DNA of 13,362 bases from Treponema sp. (lineage in GTDB: Bacteria; Spirochaetota; Spirochaetia; Treponematales; Breznakiellaceae), in the NCBI GenBank assembly GCA_031266255.1, contig JAISBK010000196.1:1-13362 (forward strand). Reading direction: 5' to 3'. Position 1 is the stretch's first letter; each line of letters starts with the position of its first letter. Position numbers and translations under genes: made by a program. The notes under the pieces are model-generated. The model worked only from the letters and a program-made list of their open reading frames with translations, was not told where the DNA came from and ran no database searches. This document shows, one piece after another, positions 7,372 to 13,148 of the stretch.

Positions 7372-7911
7372 TCATCGGTTCCCCGCCATTTCTGCGGCAT
7401 CTATCATTTCAAAAGCCAAATCAATAGCAAAAGAATCCTCATAGAGATCCAGCTTGATCTTTGCCCTCCCCTTTCTTTTATCGACTTTTATTATCTGTCC
7501 CTCAAGTCCCATTAAGGGTCCTTCGGTAACCACGATCCGAGCATTCTCATCAAAATAGACTTTGGACTTTCCCGCAATGGGACCGACTTTTTTGATGAAA
7601 TGGAGCACTACTTCCAGATCCTTACCGGCCAGTGCGGTGATATTTTGATTAGACCGTAAAAACCGGTAAAATCCTTCGGTTCTGCGGAAGGCCCAATGAT
7701 GGGTGAGAATATCCTCGGTTTCCCCTACCTCAATGAAAATATAGCCGGGAAAAATGGCCGCATTAGAATGGATAAGCACCCCTTGCCGACGGATATCGAG
7801 TTTCCGCTGAGGAAAATAGATAGGAACCGTACATTCTGGATGAAGGGCTTTAAAGAGTTTTATGTATTTCTCTTCTGATCGGGTTTTAATCTGCAGCGCA
7901 TAGTAATTCAT
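7372..7911 (-). CDS. NusG-family antiterminator, LoaP-like specialised paralogue
   Basis: A 179-residue protein with an N-terminal NGN domain (MNYYALQIKTRSEEKYIKLF, then FPGYIFIEV at about 54-62, and a FRRTEGFYRFL segment). The C-terminal KOW domain includes VVTEGPLMGLEGQIIKVDKRKGRAKIKL. NGN binds RNA polymerase; KOW contacts partner factors or RNA. Housekeeping NusG normally sits with secE and the rplKAJL ribosomal genes. A copy that heads a sugar-biosynthesis operon is the signature of specialised paralogues (RfaH, UpxY, LoaP), which let polymerase read through terminators in long operons. Sequence style and likely phylum favour LoaP. The ATG at 7911 has AAGG only 1 nt away, so ribosome binding may be weak or the mRNA leaderless. 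Subfamily assignment is inference; NusG family is secure. Confidence 0.88.
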   Translation of the reverse strand: MNYYALQIKTRSEEKYIKLFKALHPECTVPIYFPQRKLDIRRQGVLIHSNAAIFPGYIFIEVGETEDILTHHWAFRRTEGFYRFLRSNQNITALAGKDLEVVLHFIKKVGPIAGKSKVYFDENARIVVTEGPLMGLEGQIIKVDKRKGRAKIKLDLYEDSFAIDLAFEMIDAAEMAGNR

Positions 7912-7919
7912 ACCTTAAG

Positions 7920-7949
7920 ATTATACGGTGGAGCCCCATGAAAGTACAA
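7920..7949 (-). promoter_or_regulatory. Candidate proximal promoter of the LoaP operon
   Basis: On the minus strand a perfect -10 hexamer TATAAT (7920-7925) lies 18 bp from TTGTAC (7944-7949, a 3/6 match to -35). Transcription from here would start almost at the ATG (7911), giving an essentially leaderless mRNA. The -35 region abuts the edge of the dispersed repeat copy at 7950. Promoter function is inferred from sequence only. Confidence 0.4.
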
Positions 7950-8005
7950 CGCCTGCGGCGGGCGACTTGGGGGCTGCGTTGTTATTAAGCGGGGTGTACG
8001 TCCCT
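7950..8005 (+). repeat. Dispersed intergenic repeat, copy A
   Basis: A 56-nt element starting CGCCTGCGGCGGGCGAC and ending GTACGTCCCT. Two further copies occur between rpsP and ffh (13010-13072 on plus, 13149-13214 on minus) with the same conserved ends and a variable middle of about 25-30 nt. This copy stands alone, in the gap between the minus-strand LoaP operon and the plus-strand secreted-protein gene, inside the presumed leader of the LoaP operon. Confidence 0.75.
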
Positions 8006-8108
8006 GCGCTTTCCCTGCAGAAGATAGAGTAAGGTATATTTTACTCAGGTGAGAAAATTTTGCCCACTTGTTAGCTTCAGGATCTGGCAGGGATCGGCAT
8101 AGGTTCTG

Positions 8109-8137
8109 ATTATCCCCTCTATTTTCCTGGTTGTCTT
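8109..8137 (-). promoter_or_regulatory. Candidate distal promoter of the LoaP operon
   Basis: On the minus strand AAGACA (8132-8137, 4/6 match to -35) is followed after exactly 17 bp by GATAAT (8109-8114, 5/6 match to -10). Transcription would begin near 8102 and give a leader of about 190 nt that includes repeat copy A. A long structured leader would suit an operon led by an RNA-binding antiterminator. Function is inferred. The rest of the 7912-8296 gap holds no convincing ORF. A TAATAT at 8171-8176 could be a -10 for the plus-strand gene, but its -35 is poor. Confidence 0.4.
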
Positions 8138-8296
8138 AAAGTACACATAAGAAAACCCCATCTCTGATGGTAATATACTTATCTTGGCACGGTTTCTGCT
8201 TATATATTGGTAAGGCCGTTGGCCTCAGCAAAGAACGGGTTTTCATTAGAGCCCTGTTTCACACCTATACATTTGTTTTTGTGGAGTGTATATACC

Positions 8297-8737
8297 ATGA
8301 AAAGAAGCGTTTTTTTTATCCTCCTGGCCTTAGCCGTGGGAGGACTCGTTACTGCCCAACAGCGGAATCCTTGGAATTGGCCTAATTTCCGAGGGCCCAT
8401 GACACCACCGGAAACCTTGAAGGTTACCGGTACCCTCGGTATCCAACAGGGCATGATCGCCCTACAAGATCAGGATATAAACTACTATATCTTGGGGATT
8501 GAGCGGTTTATTGGCTTTATTGATGGTCTCAAGGAAGGGGTAAACGTAACCATTGAGGGGTACGCGTGGGCATCCCAGAAGGCAGACTCCCGTTTTTTAA
8601 GGGCTGCTAAACTTACCCTCAATAATAAAGAGTATGATTTAGTTCCATCGGAGTTCTTTCAGGCAAGACCAGATTTCCCTTACCCGCCCCACCGCAGGGG
8701 GAATGGACCCTCCTGGCATGGCAGGCGAGGATACTAA
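8297..8737 (+). CDS. Small secreted hypothetical protein
   Basis: A 146-residue protein not recognised as a named family. The N-terminus MKRSVFFILLALAVGGLVTA is a typical Sec signal peptide with likely cleavage after TA, before QQ; there is no lipobox Cys. The mature part is short and beta-rich. The stretch LKVTGTLGIQQGMIALQDQDINYY and then LKEGVNVTIEGYAW looks like an OB-fold or small beta-barrel, an inference from pattern only. The C-terminus is rich in Pro, Arg, His and Gly (YPPHRRGNGPSWHGRRGY). The ATG at 8297 has GTGGAG 10 nt upstream; the longer frame upstream lacks a signal peptide start. It is the only plus-strand gene in the right part of the window, and its TAA directly touches the end of mtnN. 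Periplasmic or surface location is likely. Confidence 0.8.
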   Translation: MKRSVFFILLALAVGGLVTAQQRNPWNWPNFRGPMTPPETLKVTGTLGIQQGMIALQDQDINYYILGIERFIGFIDGLKEGVNVTIEGYAWASQKADSRFLRAAKLTLNNKEYDLVPSEFFQARPDFPYPPHRRGNGPSWHGRRGY

Positions 8738-9448
8738 TCAGCTATTCTGGATGATCCGAAGCACTATCGCCGCAGAATGTTTGGATGCAACCGGAAGAAA
8801 TTCACTGAACTTAAGGGGCGATTCAGCCCCTGCAATATCCGAAAGGGCCCGGATGATCAGGGCAGGCACTTTAAACAAGAAGCAACTCTGAGCCACCGCG
8901 GCCCCTTCCATTTCCACTGCCTTGATATCAGGGAACAGCGTACGAACCGCCGCAATACGAGCAGGGTCGTGCATGAAAACGTCTCCTGAACCAATCAGAC
9001 CTCTAATATAGTTAAATCCCGCGGGAAGCTTACGCTCTTGTTTTAACTCCTCCACTGCCTGTTCTGCTCGGCGGATCAGATCCTCAGGAACTGGAAATAC
9101 GGTAGGCATACCGGGAAGCTGGCCAGCAGCATAATTAAAAGCAGTAACATCCACATCATGGTACACCAAGCCATCGGAAATAATGGCATCCCCGAAATTA
9201 AGCCTGGGATCGATACCCCCAGCAGATCCGGTATTAATGACCATCTCTGCATGATAGGTGGTGATGAGCAAGGCGCAGCCTACCGCAGCATTCACCTTAC
9301 CTACCCCGGCTCGCAATAAAACTACCGACTTTCCCTCAAGTTCACCCGCAAAAAAATCAAAACCCCCAATAGTATTGACCTGTGGATTGGTCAGGGCTGA
9401 ACGGAGCAGGATAATTTCATCTTCCATCGCTCCAATGATTCCAATCAT
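8738..9448 (-). CDS. mtnN: 5'-methylthioadenosine/S-adenosylhomocysteine nucleosidase
   Basis: A 236-residue nucleosidase that cleaves adenine from methylthioadenosine and S-adenosylhomocysteine, clearing by-products of methylation and polyamine or quorum-signal synthesis. The start MIGIIGAMEDEI contains the conserved Glu (E11), INTGSAGGI and GDVFMHD form ribose/base contacts, VEMEGAAVAQ binds ribose, and RALSDIAG carries the catalytic Asp. Length matches the family (about 230). The ATG at 9448 has AAGGGAG 6 nt upstream and overlapping the stop region of the preceding gene. A 48-residue upstream extension of the frame has no family similarity and was excluded. It is cytoplasmic and the last gene of the minus-strand cluster. 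It shares a cluster with trmD, which makes S-adenosylhomocysteine. Confidence 0.95.
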   Translation of the reverse strand: MIGIIGAMEDEIILLRSALTNPQVNTIGGFDFFAGELEGKSVVLLRAGVGKVNAAVGCALLITTYHAEMVINTGSAGGIDPRLNFGDAIISDGLVYHDVDVTAFNYAAGQLPGMPTVFPVPEDLIRRAEQAVEELKQERKLPAGFNYIRGLIGSGDVFMHDPARIAAVRTLFPDIKAVEMEGAAVAQSCFLFKVPALIIRALSDIAGAESPLKFSEFLPVASKHSAAIVLRIIQNS

Positions 9449-9459
9449 ACTCGCTCCCT

Positions 9460-9939
9460 TTATAGCAAATACCGTTCGCTGATTGTTTTCCGCCAGTCTG
9501 CTCGGTGTTCCCTGTCCTCCCATGCTACCACTTTTTTGATGATAAATCGAGGCCCATGCGGAGACCCGGTGAACTTGAGGATACCAAAACATCCTCCCCC
9601 AATGTAGGCTATGGAATCCCCTTTTTCCAGGGTTTCGCTTTCAGCAATTTTAGCGATGATACAGTCAAAATGAACCGGTGTATCTGAATATTTATCGGTT
9701 ACTGCTGCAGCGATATCTTTAATGGGTTTACCACAGTACGGACAATCTGGTACCGGAAGGGGTTCAGGAGACAGTACCGGAGGAGTCCATCGCAACCTCT
9801 CGTAGGTAGTGCCCCGTCCCACATTAGACCGCGCATGGTCTGGGGTCTTTTTTCCAGGCTTGCTATATTCAGGATCGTTATTAGTATCCCGATTCCGGCG
9901 TCGATACCCTCTGCGCTTGGATCCTCCCCGTATACTCAA
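9460..9939 (-). CDS. Conserved-looking basic protein with CxxC...HxxC motif
   Basis: A 159-residue protein not assigned to a named family. The first 30 residues are very basic (SKRRGYRRRNRD), suggesting nucleic-acid binding. Residues 66-93 hold C66PYC69 and H90FDC93, a plausible zinc site. The rest is a short beta-rich domain (DSIAYIGGGCFGILKF, then FIIKKVVAWEDREHRADWRK). The start is a TTG at 9939, chosen because GGGAGG lies 5 nt upstream and no in-frame ATG exists; a GTG at codon 40 would remove the basic tail. It overlaps the small upstream ORF and ends 11 nt before mtnN. Its place with ribosomal and tRNA-modification genes suggests a role in RNA metabolism, which is inference. Confidence 0.75.
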   Translation of the reverse strand: MSIRGGSKRRGYRRRNRDTNNDPEYSKPGKKTPDHARSNVGRGTTYERLRWTPPVLSPEPLPVPDCPYCGKPIKDIAAAVTDKYSDTPVHFDCIIAKIAESETLEKGDSIAYIGGGCFGILKFTGSPHGPRFIIKKVVAWEDREHRADWRKTISERYLL

Positions 9940-10099
9940 TGATTCCTCCCTGGAGTGTATTCAGAATTTCATTACTCAATATCATGGCCAAACAGTTGAT
10001 GGCGTCGTAAAGATAGGTTTGATCGTTAATCTTACGTTTTAACGATTCTAATTCAACAGGTCTTTGATAATGCTCCTCTTGAACCTCTTTCTGAATCAT
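9881..10099 (-). CDS. Small hypothetical protein (72 aa)
   Basis: An unrecognised 72-residue ORF between yraN and the zinc-knuckle gene. The N-terminal half is charged (MIQKEVQEEHYQRPVELESLKRKI) and the middle is an amphipathic helix-like run (YDAINCLAMILSNEIL). The ATG at 10099 follows the yraN TAA by 2 nt, with GGAG about 11 nt upstream. A GTG at 10111 would overlap yraN. Its last 59 bp overlap the next gene and contain that gene's Shine-Dalgarno, consistent with coupling. It fills an otherwise empty slot in a compact operon, which supports it being real, but similarity could not be tested. Confidence 0.5.
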   Translation of the reverse strand: MIQKEVQEEHYQRPVELESLKRKINDQTYLYDAINCLAMILSNEILNTLQGGIIEYTGRIQAQRVSTPESGY

Positions 10100-10101
10100 T
10101 A

Positions 10102-10455
10102 TTATCCGCACTCCATAAAAGCTGATACAAGATGGGTAATAAGCTCCGGTCCAATAAATACAACATCAAAACGAACAACCATACCATTATATTTTCGATG
10201 GGAAAAAAGAAAATACTTAGCGGTTTCAATGATACGGCGCTGCTTTTTCTCGTCAATTCCGTAGTACAATTCCTCAATAGGATACACAGACCAAGTCTTG
10301 ACTTCAATGAATACAATGGCATCCCCATCCAGGGCAACCAAATCGATCTCTCCAGCCTTAGAGCGTACATTCCGGGCGATGATACGCATTCCTGCGGCCT
10401 CCAAAAATACCGCAGCCCGGGCTTCTCCTTCCCGGCCCTTCTGGGACTTGTTCAT
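10102..10455 (-). CDS. yraN: YraN family (UPF0102) endonuclease-like protein
   Basis: A 117-residue protein of the UPF0102 family, which has a PD-(D/E)XK/Holliday-junction-resolvase-like fold and no settled cellular role. The pattern is intact: KGREGEARAAVFLEAAG (6-22, with Glu11), then GEIDLVALDGDAIVFIEVKTW (35-55) giving the D38...E51-x-K53 core, and RFDVVFI near the end. The ATG at 10455 is preferred because family members begin close to the KGxxGE block. A TTG at 10515 would add 20 residues without family character. The Shine-Dalgarno at 10455 is weak (GGGGACGG region). It follows rplS after 62 nt, the usual neighbourhood for this gene. Confidence 0.9.
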   Translation of the reverse strand: MNKSQKGREGEARAAVFLEAAGMRIIARNVRSKAGEIDLVALDGDAIVFIEVKTWSVYPIEELYYGIDEKKQRRIIETAKYFLFSHRKYNGMVVRFDVVFIGPELITHLVSAFMECG

Positions 10456-10517
10456 CCCAGTACCGTCCCCTGAATTACCAGGCAACTCATATTCAGGGGA
10501 ATGCTTCAACCGCAAGA

Positions 10518-10919
10518 TCAGCCATTAGTGGCTTCTGTAACAACCTTGGGCTGCTTTTTCTTCTTGGAAATAAGTTCCTTGATTTTGGCAGCCTTACCGA
10601 TTTTACTCCTTATGTAGTAGAGCTTTGCCCGGCGGACTTTGCCAGGACGCACCAGTTCAACCTTGGCTATCCGCGGAGAATGCAGGGGAAATACCCGTTC
10701 AACCCCAACCCCATAGGAGTTCTTCCGGACGGTAAAGGTTCTGCTCAGTTGGGCATTCTTAATGGCGATTACCAGGCCCTCATACACCTGAATCCGCTCG
10801 TTCTTGCCTTCAACGATCTTAAAATGAACTTTTACCGTATCGCCTACCTTGAATTGATCAAGTTCGCTTTTCATTTGAGAAGCTACAATTTCCTTGATGC
10901 CTGCCTTTATTTCGCTCAT
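10518..10919 (-). CDS. rplS: 50S ribosomal protein L19
   Basis: Ribosomal protein L19 sits at the interface of the 30S and 50S subunits. At 133 residues it is somewhat longer than the usual ~115, because of a Lys-rich C-terminal tail (SKKKKQPKVVTEATNG). Conserved segments are FKVGDTVKVHFKIVEG, RIQVYEGLVIA, TFTVRKNSYGVGVERVFPLH, SPRIAKVELVRPGKVRRAKL and YYIRSKIGKAAKI. The ATG at 10919 has AAGGGGGAG close upstream. It follows trmD after 24 nt, the classic rpsP-rimM-trmD-rplS order. Confidence 0.98.
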   Translation of the reverse strand: MSEIKAGIKEIVASQMKSELDQFKVGDTVKVHFKIVEGKNERIQVYEGLVIAIKNAQLSRTFTVRKNSYGVGVERVFPLHSPRIAKVELVRPGKVRRAKLYYIRSKIGKAAKIKELISKKKKQPKVVTEATNG

Positions 10920-10943
10920 TTCTCCCCCTTGGAATGGCAGGGT

Positions 10944-11723
10944 TTATCCTGCGCTCTTATTCCGTAGTTCTGCTATAATAGTACGGGTTTCCCTGTCGAA
11001 CAGGCCCGCTTCCTCGCCCTGCCGAATAAGATCCGGACGTAGAGCAAGGGTTTTTTCAATTTGTTTCCGAAGGCGCCACTGCCGTATGTTTTCATGGTGT
11101 CCTGAAAGCAATACCTCTGGAACCTTAAGCGTACCATACAGCTCTGGCCGCGTATACTGAGGATACTCCAGTAAACCGCTCGAAAAGCTCTCTTCTTCCA
11201 GGGACGCCGGGGTAATCACCGCTTCTATCAAGCGGTAGGTGGCATCAATGAGCACCAGGGCCGCAACTTCCCCCGAAGAAAGCACGTAATCCCCAATGGA
11301 AATCTCCTCATCCACATAGGCATCAATAATACGCTGATCCAAGCCCTCATACCGGCCGCACAGAAGGATGAGTTCAGTTTCTCCGGCCAGTTCTTTTGCC
11401 TTCTCCTGTGTAAAAGGCCGTCCTGCAGGGGACAGATAAAGAACCCGAGGCTTACCGGTCTGGGACACAGCGACCTGCGGATCAAAACGATTGGGGATCC
11501 CCAGGGAAGCCAATGCCCGTCCCATGGGCTCGGCCATCATAAGCATCCCCGCTCCTCCCCCATAGGGGGCGTCATCACAGGTTTTATGCTTATCCAGCGC
11601 AAAGTCCCGGATATTTATAGAACGATACCCCACTATTCCCCGGTTTACCGCCTTGCCTAAAATAGAAAGGGTAAAAAAAGCATCGATCAGTTCTGGGAAC
11701 AAAGAAAGAACCGTATAGGTCAT
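10944..11723 (-). CDS. trmD: tRNA (guanine37-N1)-methyltransferase
   Basis: TrmD uses S-adenosylmethionine to methylate G37 of tRNAs reading CNN/GNN codons, preventing +1 frameshifts; it is usually essential. The 259-residue SPOUT protein has the N-terminal VLSLFPELIDAF, DDAPYGGGAGM (50-60), the knot segments LYLSPAGR (95-102) and LCGRYEGLDQR (121-131), and ISIGDYVLSSGE (141-152). That last block usually reads S/T-GGE; here the first Gly is Ser150. The ATG at 11723 overlaps the rimM stop as ATGA; a GTG at 11735 would add four residues. The long acidic C-terminal helical domain is present. Confidence 0.97.
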   Translation of the reverse strand: MTYTVLSLFPELIDAFFTLSILGKAVNRGIVGYRSINIRDFALDKHKTCDDAPYGGGAGMLMMAEPMGRALASLGIPNRFDPQVAVSQTGKPRVLYLSPAGRPFTQEKAKELAGETELILLCGRYEGLDQRIIDAYVDEEISIGDYVLSSGEVAALVLIDATYRLIEAVITPASLEEESFSSGLLEYPQYTRPELYGTLKVPEVLLSGHHENIRQWRLRKQIEKTLALRPDLIRQGEEAGLFDRETRTIIAELRNKSAG

Positions 11724-12223
11724 GCCAGTATCCACTGTTCCAGCAAGACCACAGTACCCTTCTCAAGGCATATATCCCCAAAAAATTCATGTCTAAAGGG
11801 AACCAGCTTTAATGCACCGGAAGTAAGACGGATTTCAATGAGCTGCCCCCCTCCGCCGTCAAAAACATCACTGATACGCCCTAATACCCCGCCATCACCC
11901 AGCACTTCCATGCCCCGGAGGTCTTCTACATAAAATTCATCTTGTTTAAGCGGCGCTGCATGGGCCCTATCAGTTACCAATTCCCCTCCGGTAAGGGTTT
12001 TGGCCCGTTCCGGGGTATCAATTCCCTTAAATTTCATTCCCAAAGCCCGGGTAACCGGTACGGTTTCTTCCAACTCAAGGACCCGTTCAACCTCTCCGCA
12101 TCGAACCATGACCGTCTCAAGCGTCTTGAGATGTTCATACTCACCGGAAAAGGCATGCACCTTTACATGACCTTTAATCCCAAAGGGAGCACCTATTACG
12201 CCCACTACAAACTGTTCAGTCAT
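11720..12223 (-). CDS. rimM: Ribosome maturation factor RimM
   Basis: RimM helps 16S rRNA 3'-domain processing and 30S assembly by binding S19. The 167-residue protein has the N-terminal beta-barrel signature VGVIGAPFGIKGHVKVHAFSG, then a linker, then the PRC-barrel with DEFYVEDLRGMEV and KLVPFRHEFF. Length is typical. The ATG at 12223 has GAGGGG 8 nt upstream; a GTG at 12232 lies almost on that site and is unlikely. It is translationally coupled to trmD by a 4-bp overlap and follows khpA after 26 nt. Confidence 0.96.
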   Translation of the reverse strand: MTEQFVVGVIGAPFGIKGHVKVHAFSGEYEHLKTLETVMVRCGEVERVLELEETVPVTRALGMKFKGIDTPERAKTLTGGELVTDRAHAAPLKQDEFYVEDLRGMEVLGDGGVLGRISDVFDGGGGQLIEIRLTSGALKLVPFRHEFFGDICLEKGTVVLLEQWILA

Positions 12224-12249
12224 TTTGCTCACCCCTCGGTCTATCCCTA

Positions 12250-12510
12250 TCAGTCCAATATCTCAAGAACGGTGTGCTTACCTCCTTTCGCGGTTGCTGC
12301 CTGTAAAACGGTCCTGATGGCCTTAGCAATCCGGCCATGTTTACCGATAACCTTGCCGATGTCATCAGGGGCAACCTTAAGCTCCAATATAGTGGATTTT
12401 TCTCCTTCCACAACACTGACCGATACCGACGAAGGATCATCAACCAAAGACTTTACAATATATTCAACCAGATCTTTTTCCACTTCTCCACCTTCCCTTT
12501 CGTGTATCAT
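12250..12510 (-). CDS. khpA: KH-domain RNA-binding protein KhpA
   Basis: An 86-residue single KH-domain protein of the KhpA (YlqC) family, which partners with KhpB/Jag in Gram-positive bacteria and binds RNA. EKDLVEYIVKSLVDDP opens the domain, and the KH GxxG loop is GKHG in VIGKHGRIAKAIRTVL. The ATG at 12510 has AGGA 7 nt upstream, with that site placed in the loop of a GCTTC/GAAGC mini-hairpin. A GTG at 12483, after AAGGTGG, matches the usual shorter N-terminus and cannot be excluded. Its place between rpsP and rimM is the conserved location. Confidence 0.93.
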   Translation of the reverse strand: MIHEREGGEVEKDLVEYIVKSLVDDPSSVSVSVVEGEKSTILELKVAPDDIGKVIGKHGRIAKAIRTVLQAATAKGGKHTVLEILD

Positions 12511-12585
12511 GGCTTCATCCTACCGAAGCATAACGAATCAGTTCCAAAAATCGACCTTTTGAAACTACCTCTCATAAAAACGAAC

Positions 12586-12834
12586 TTATAAAAAGACGCC
12601 TTGCTTATTAAGGATGGTATGAACCGTATCACTTACGGTGGCTCCCTGTTGAAGCCAAAGTTTTACCCGCTCCTCGTTAAACCGGATCTGCTGGTCTTCC
12701 TTTTCAATGGGATGGTAATACCCTAGTTCTTCAATGGCTTTTCCGTCCCGGGGGGCATGTTTATCCATAACCACTATGCGGTAATAGGGCCGTTTCTTGG
12801 TTCCGAATCTTTTGAGCCTAATTCTGGCGCTCAT
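12586..12834 (-). CDS. rpsP: 30S ribosomal protein S16
   Basis: Ribosomal protein S16, an early assembly protein of the 30S subunit. The 82-residue sequence starts MSARIRLKRFGTKKRPYYRIVV and continues HAPRDGKAIEELGYYHP, both diagnostic, at the usual length. The ATG at 12834 is chosen because AGGAGG sits 6 nt upstream (12841-12846). A further ATG at 12849 would place that site inside the gene. It is the first gene after the promoter at 12942-12970 and the head of the ribosomal/tRNA-modification cluster. Confidence 0.97.
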   Translation of the reverse strand: MSARIRLKRFGTKKRPYYRIVVMDKHAPRDGKAIEELGYYHPIEKEDQQIRFNEERVKLWLQQGATVSDTVHTILNKQGVFL

Positions 12835-12845
12835 GGAGGTCCTCC
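12835..12845 (-). promoter_or_regulatory. Self-complementary Shine-Dalgarno of rpsP
   Basis: Between the Shine-Dalgarno and the rpsP ATG the minus strand reads GGAGGACCTCC, an 11-nt palindrome around a central A. It could fold as GGAG/CTCC with a GAC loop and occlude the ribosome binding site. The palindrome is seen directly; a translational control role is inference. Confidence 0.4.
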
Positions 12846-12849
12846 TCAT

Positions 12850-12874
12850 GGGTTCCCTCTGTACCAGGGAATCC
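12850..12874 (-). promoter_or_regulatory. Leader hairpin upstream of rpsP
   Basis: On the minus strand GGATTCCCT and AGGGAACCC form a 9-bp stem (one A-C mismatch) around a 7-nt loop GGTACAG. It lies in the roughly 100-nt rpsP leader, 3 nt before the Shine-Dalgarno hexamer AGGAGG (12841-12846). It has no T-tract, so it is not a simple terminator. It could be a leader control element as often found for ribosomal-protein operons; that role is inference. Confidence 0.45.
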
Positions 12875-12941
12875 GATTAGCTATACATACGAGCATCTGG
12901 GCAAACCCTTGTTTGACAAGAACTGCTTCAGCTGAATTTTA

Positions 12942-12970
12942 TGTATACAAAAAACAAGGCTTTTAGTCAA
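12942..12970 (-). promoter_or_regulatory. Sigma70-type promoter of the rpsP operon
   Basis: On the minus strand TTGACT (12965-12970, 5/6) and TATACA (12942-12947) are separated by exactly 17 bp containing a T-rich run. Transcription would start near 12935, about 100 nt before rpsP. Just upstream of the -35 is an imperfect palindrome TGGGG...CCCCA (12971-12988), a possible operator or hairpin. The promoter implies rpsP-rplS can be expressed independently of ffh. Confidence 0.7.
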
Positions 12971-13009
12971 TGGGGACTCAAGACCCCAGCAATTCCAAAA
13001 AGGCAGGTG

Positions 13010-13072
13010 CGCCTGCGGCGGGCGACGTGGGTGCGGTGTTAGGTGAAAGTCGACGTACGTCCCTCCGTTCCT
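13010..13072 (+). repeat. Dispersed intergenic repeat, copy B
   Basis: Begins CGCCTGCGGCGGGCGACGTG and ends TACGTCCCTCCGTTCCT. It matches copy A at both ends and copy C in inverted orientation. Its left edge also contains a small hairpin GCAGG-TGCG-CCTGC (from 13004). It lies between the rpsP promoter and the ffh stop. Confidence 0.78.
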
Positions 13073-13148
13073 ACTACTAGCGAAGCCTGCTATGTCATAC
13101 TGCCAAGCCCCAATGCCCCAGTATTGGATACCACTCATCACTTGAAAC

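Noticed and set aside
7326..7374. A 15-codon ORF (minus strand) between the LoaP-like and dehydratase genes, starting within the LoaP stop
   Set aside because: It could be a leader peptide, but it is too short and lacks its own Shine-Dalgarno or any regulatory codon run.
8167..8454. Short open frames on both strands around the start of the secreted-protein gene
   Set aside because: They overlap the signal-peptide gene or its upstream region, lack ribosome binding sites and show no protein-like features.
8670..8703. CCCC-ACCGCA-GGGG hairpin near the end of the secreted-protein gene
   Set aside because: A 4-bp stem within coding sequence and no T-run on either strand; not a credible terminator for mtnN.
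12971..12988. TGGGG...CCCCA palindrome upstream of the rpsP -35
   Set aside because: Considered as an ffh terminator, but it lacks a T-tract and symmetry is imperfect. Mentioned only with the promoter as a possible operator.
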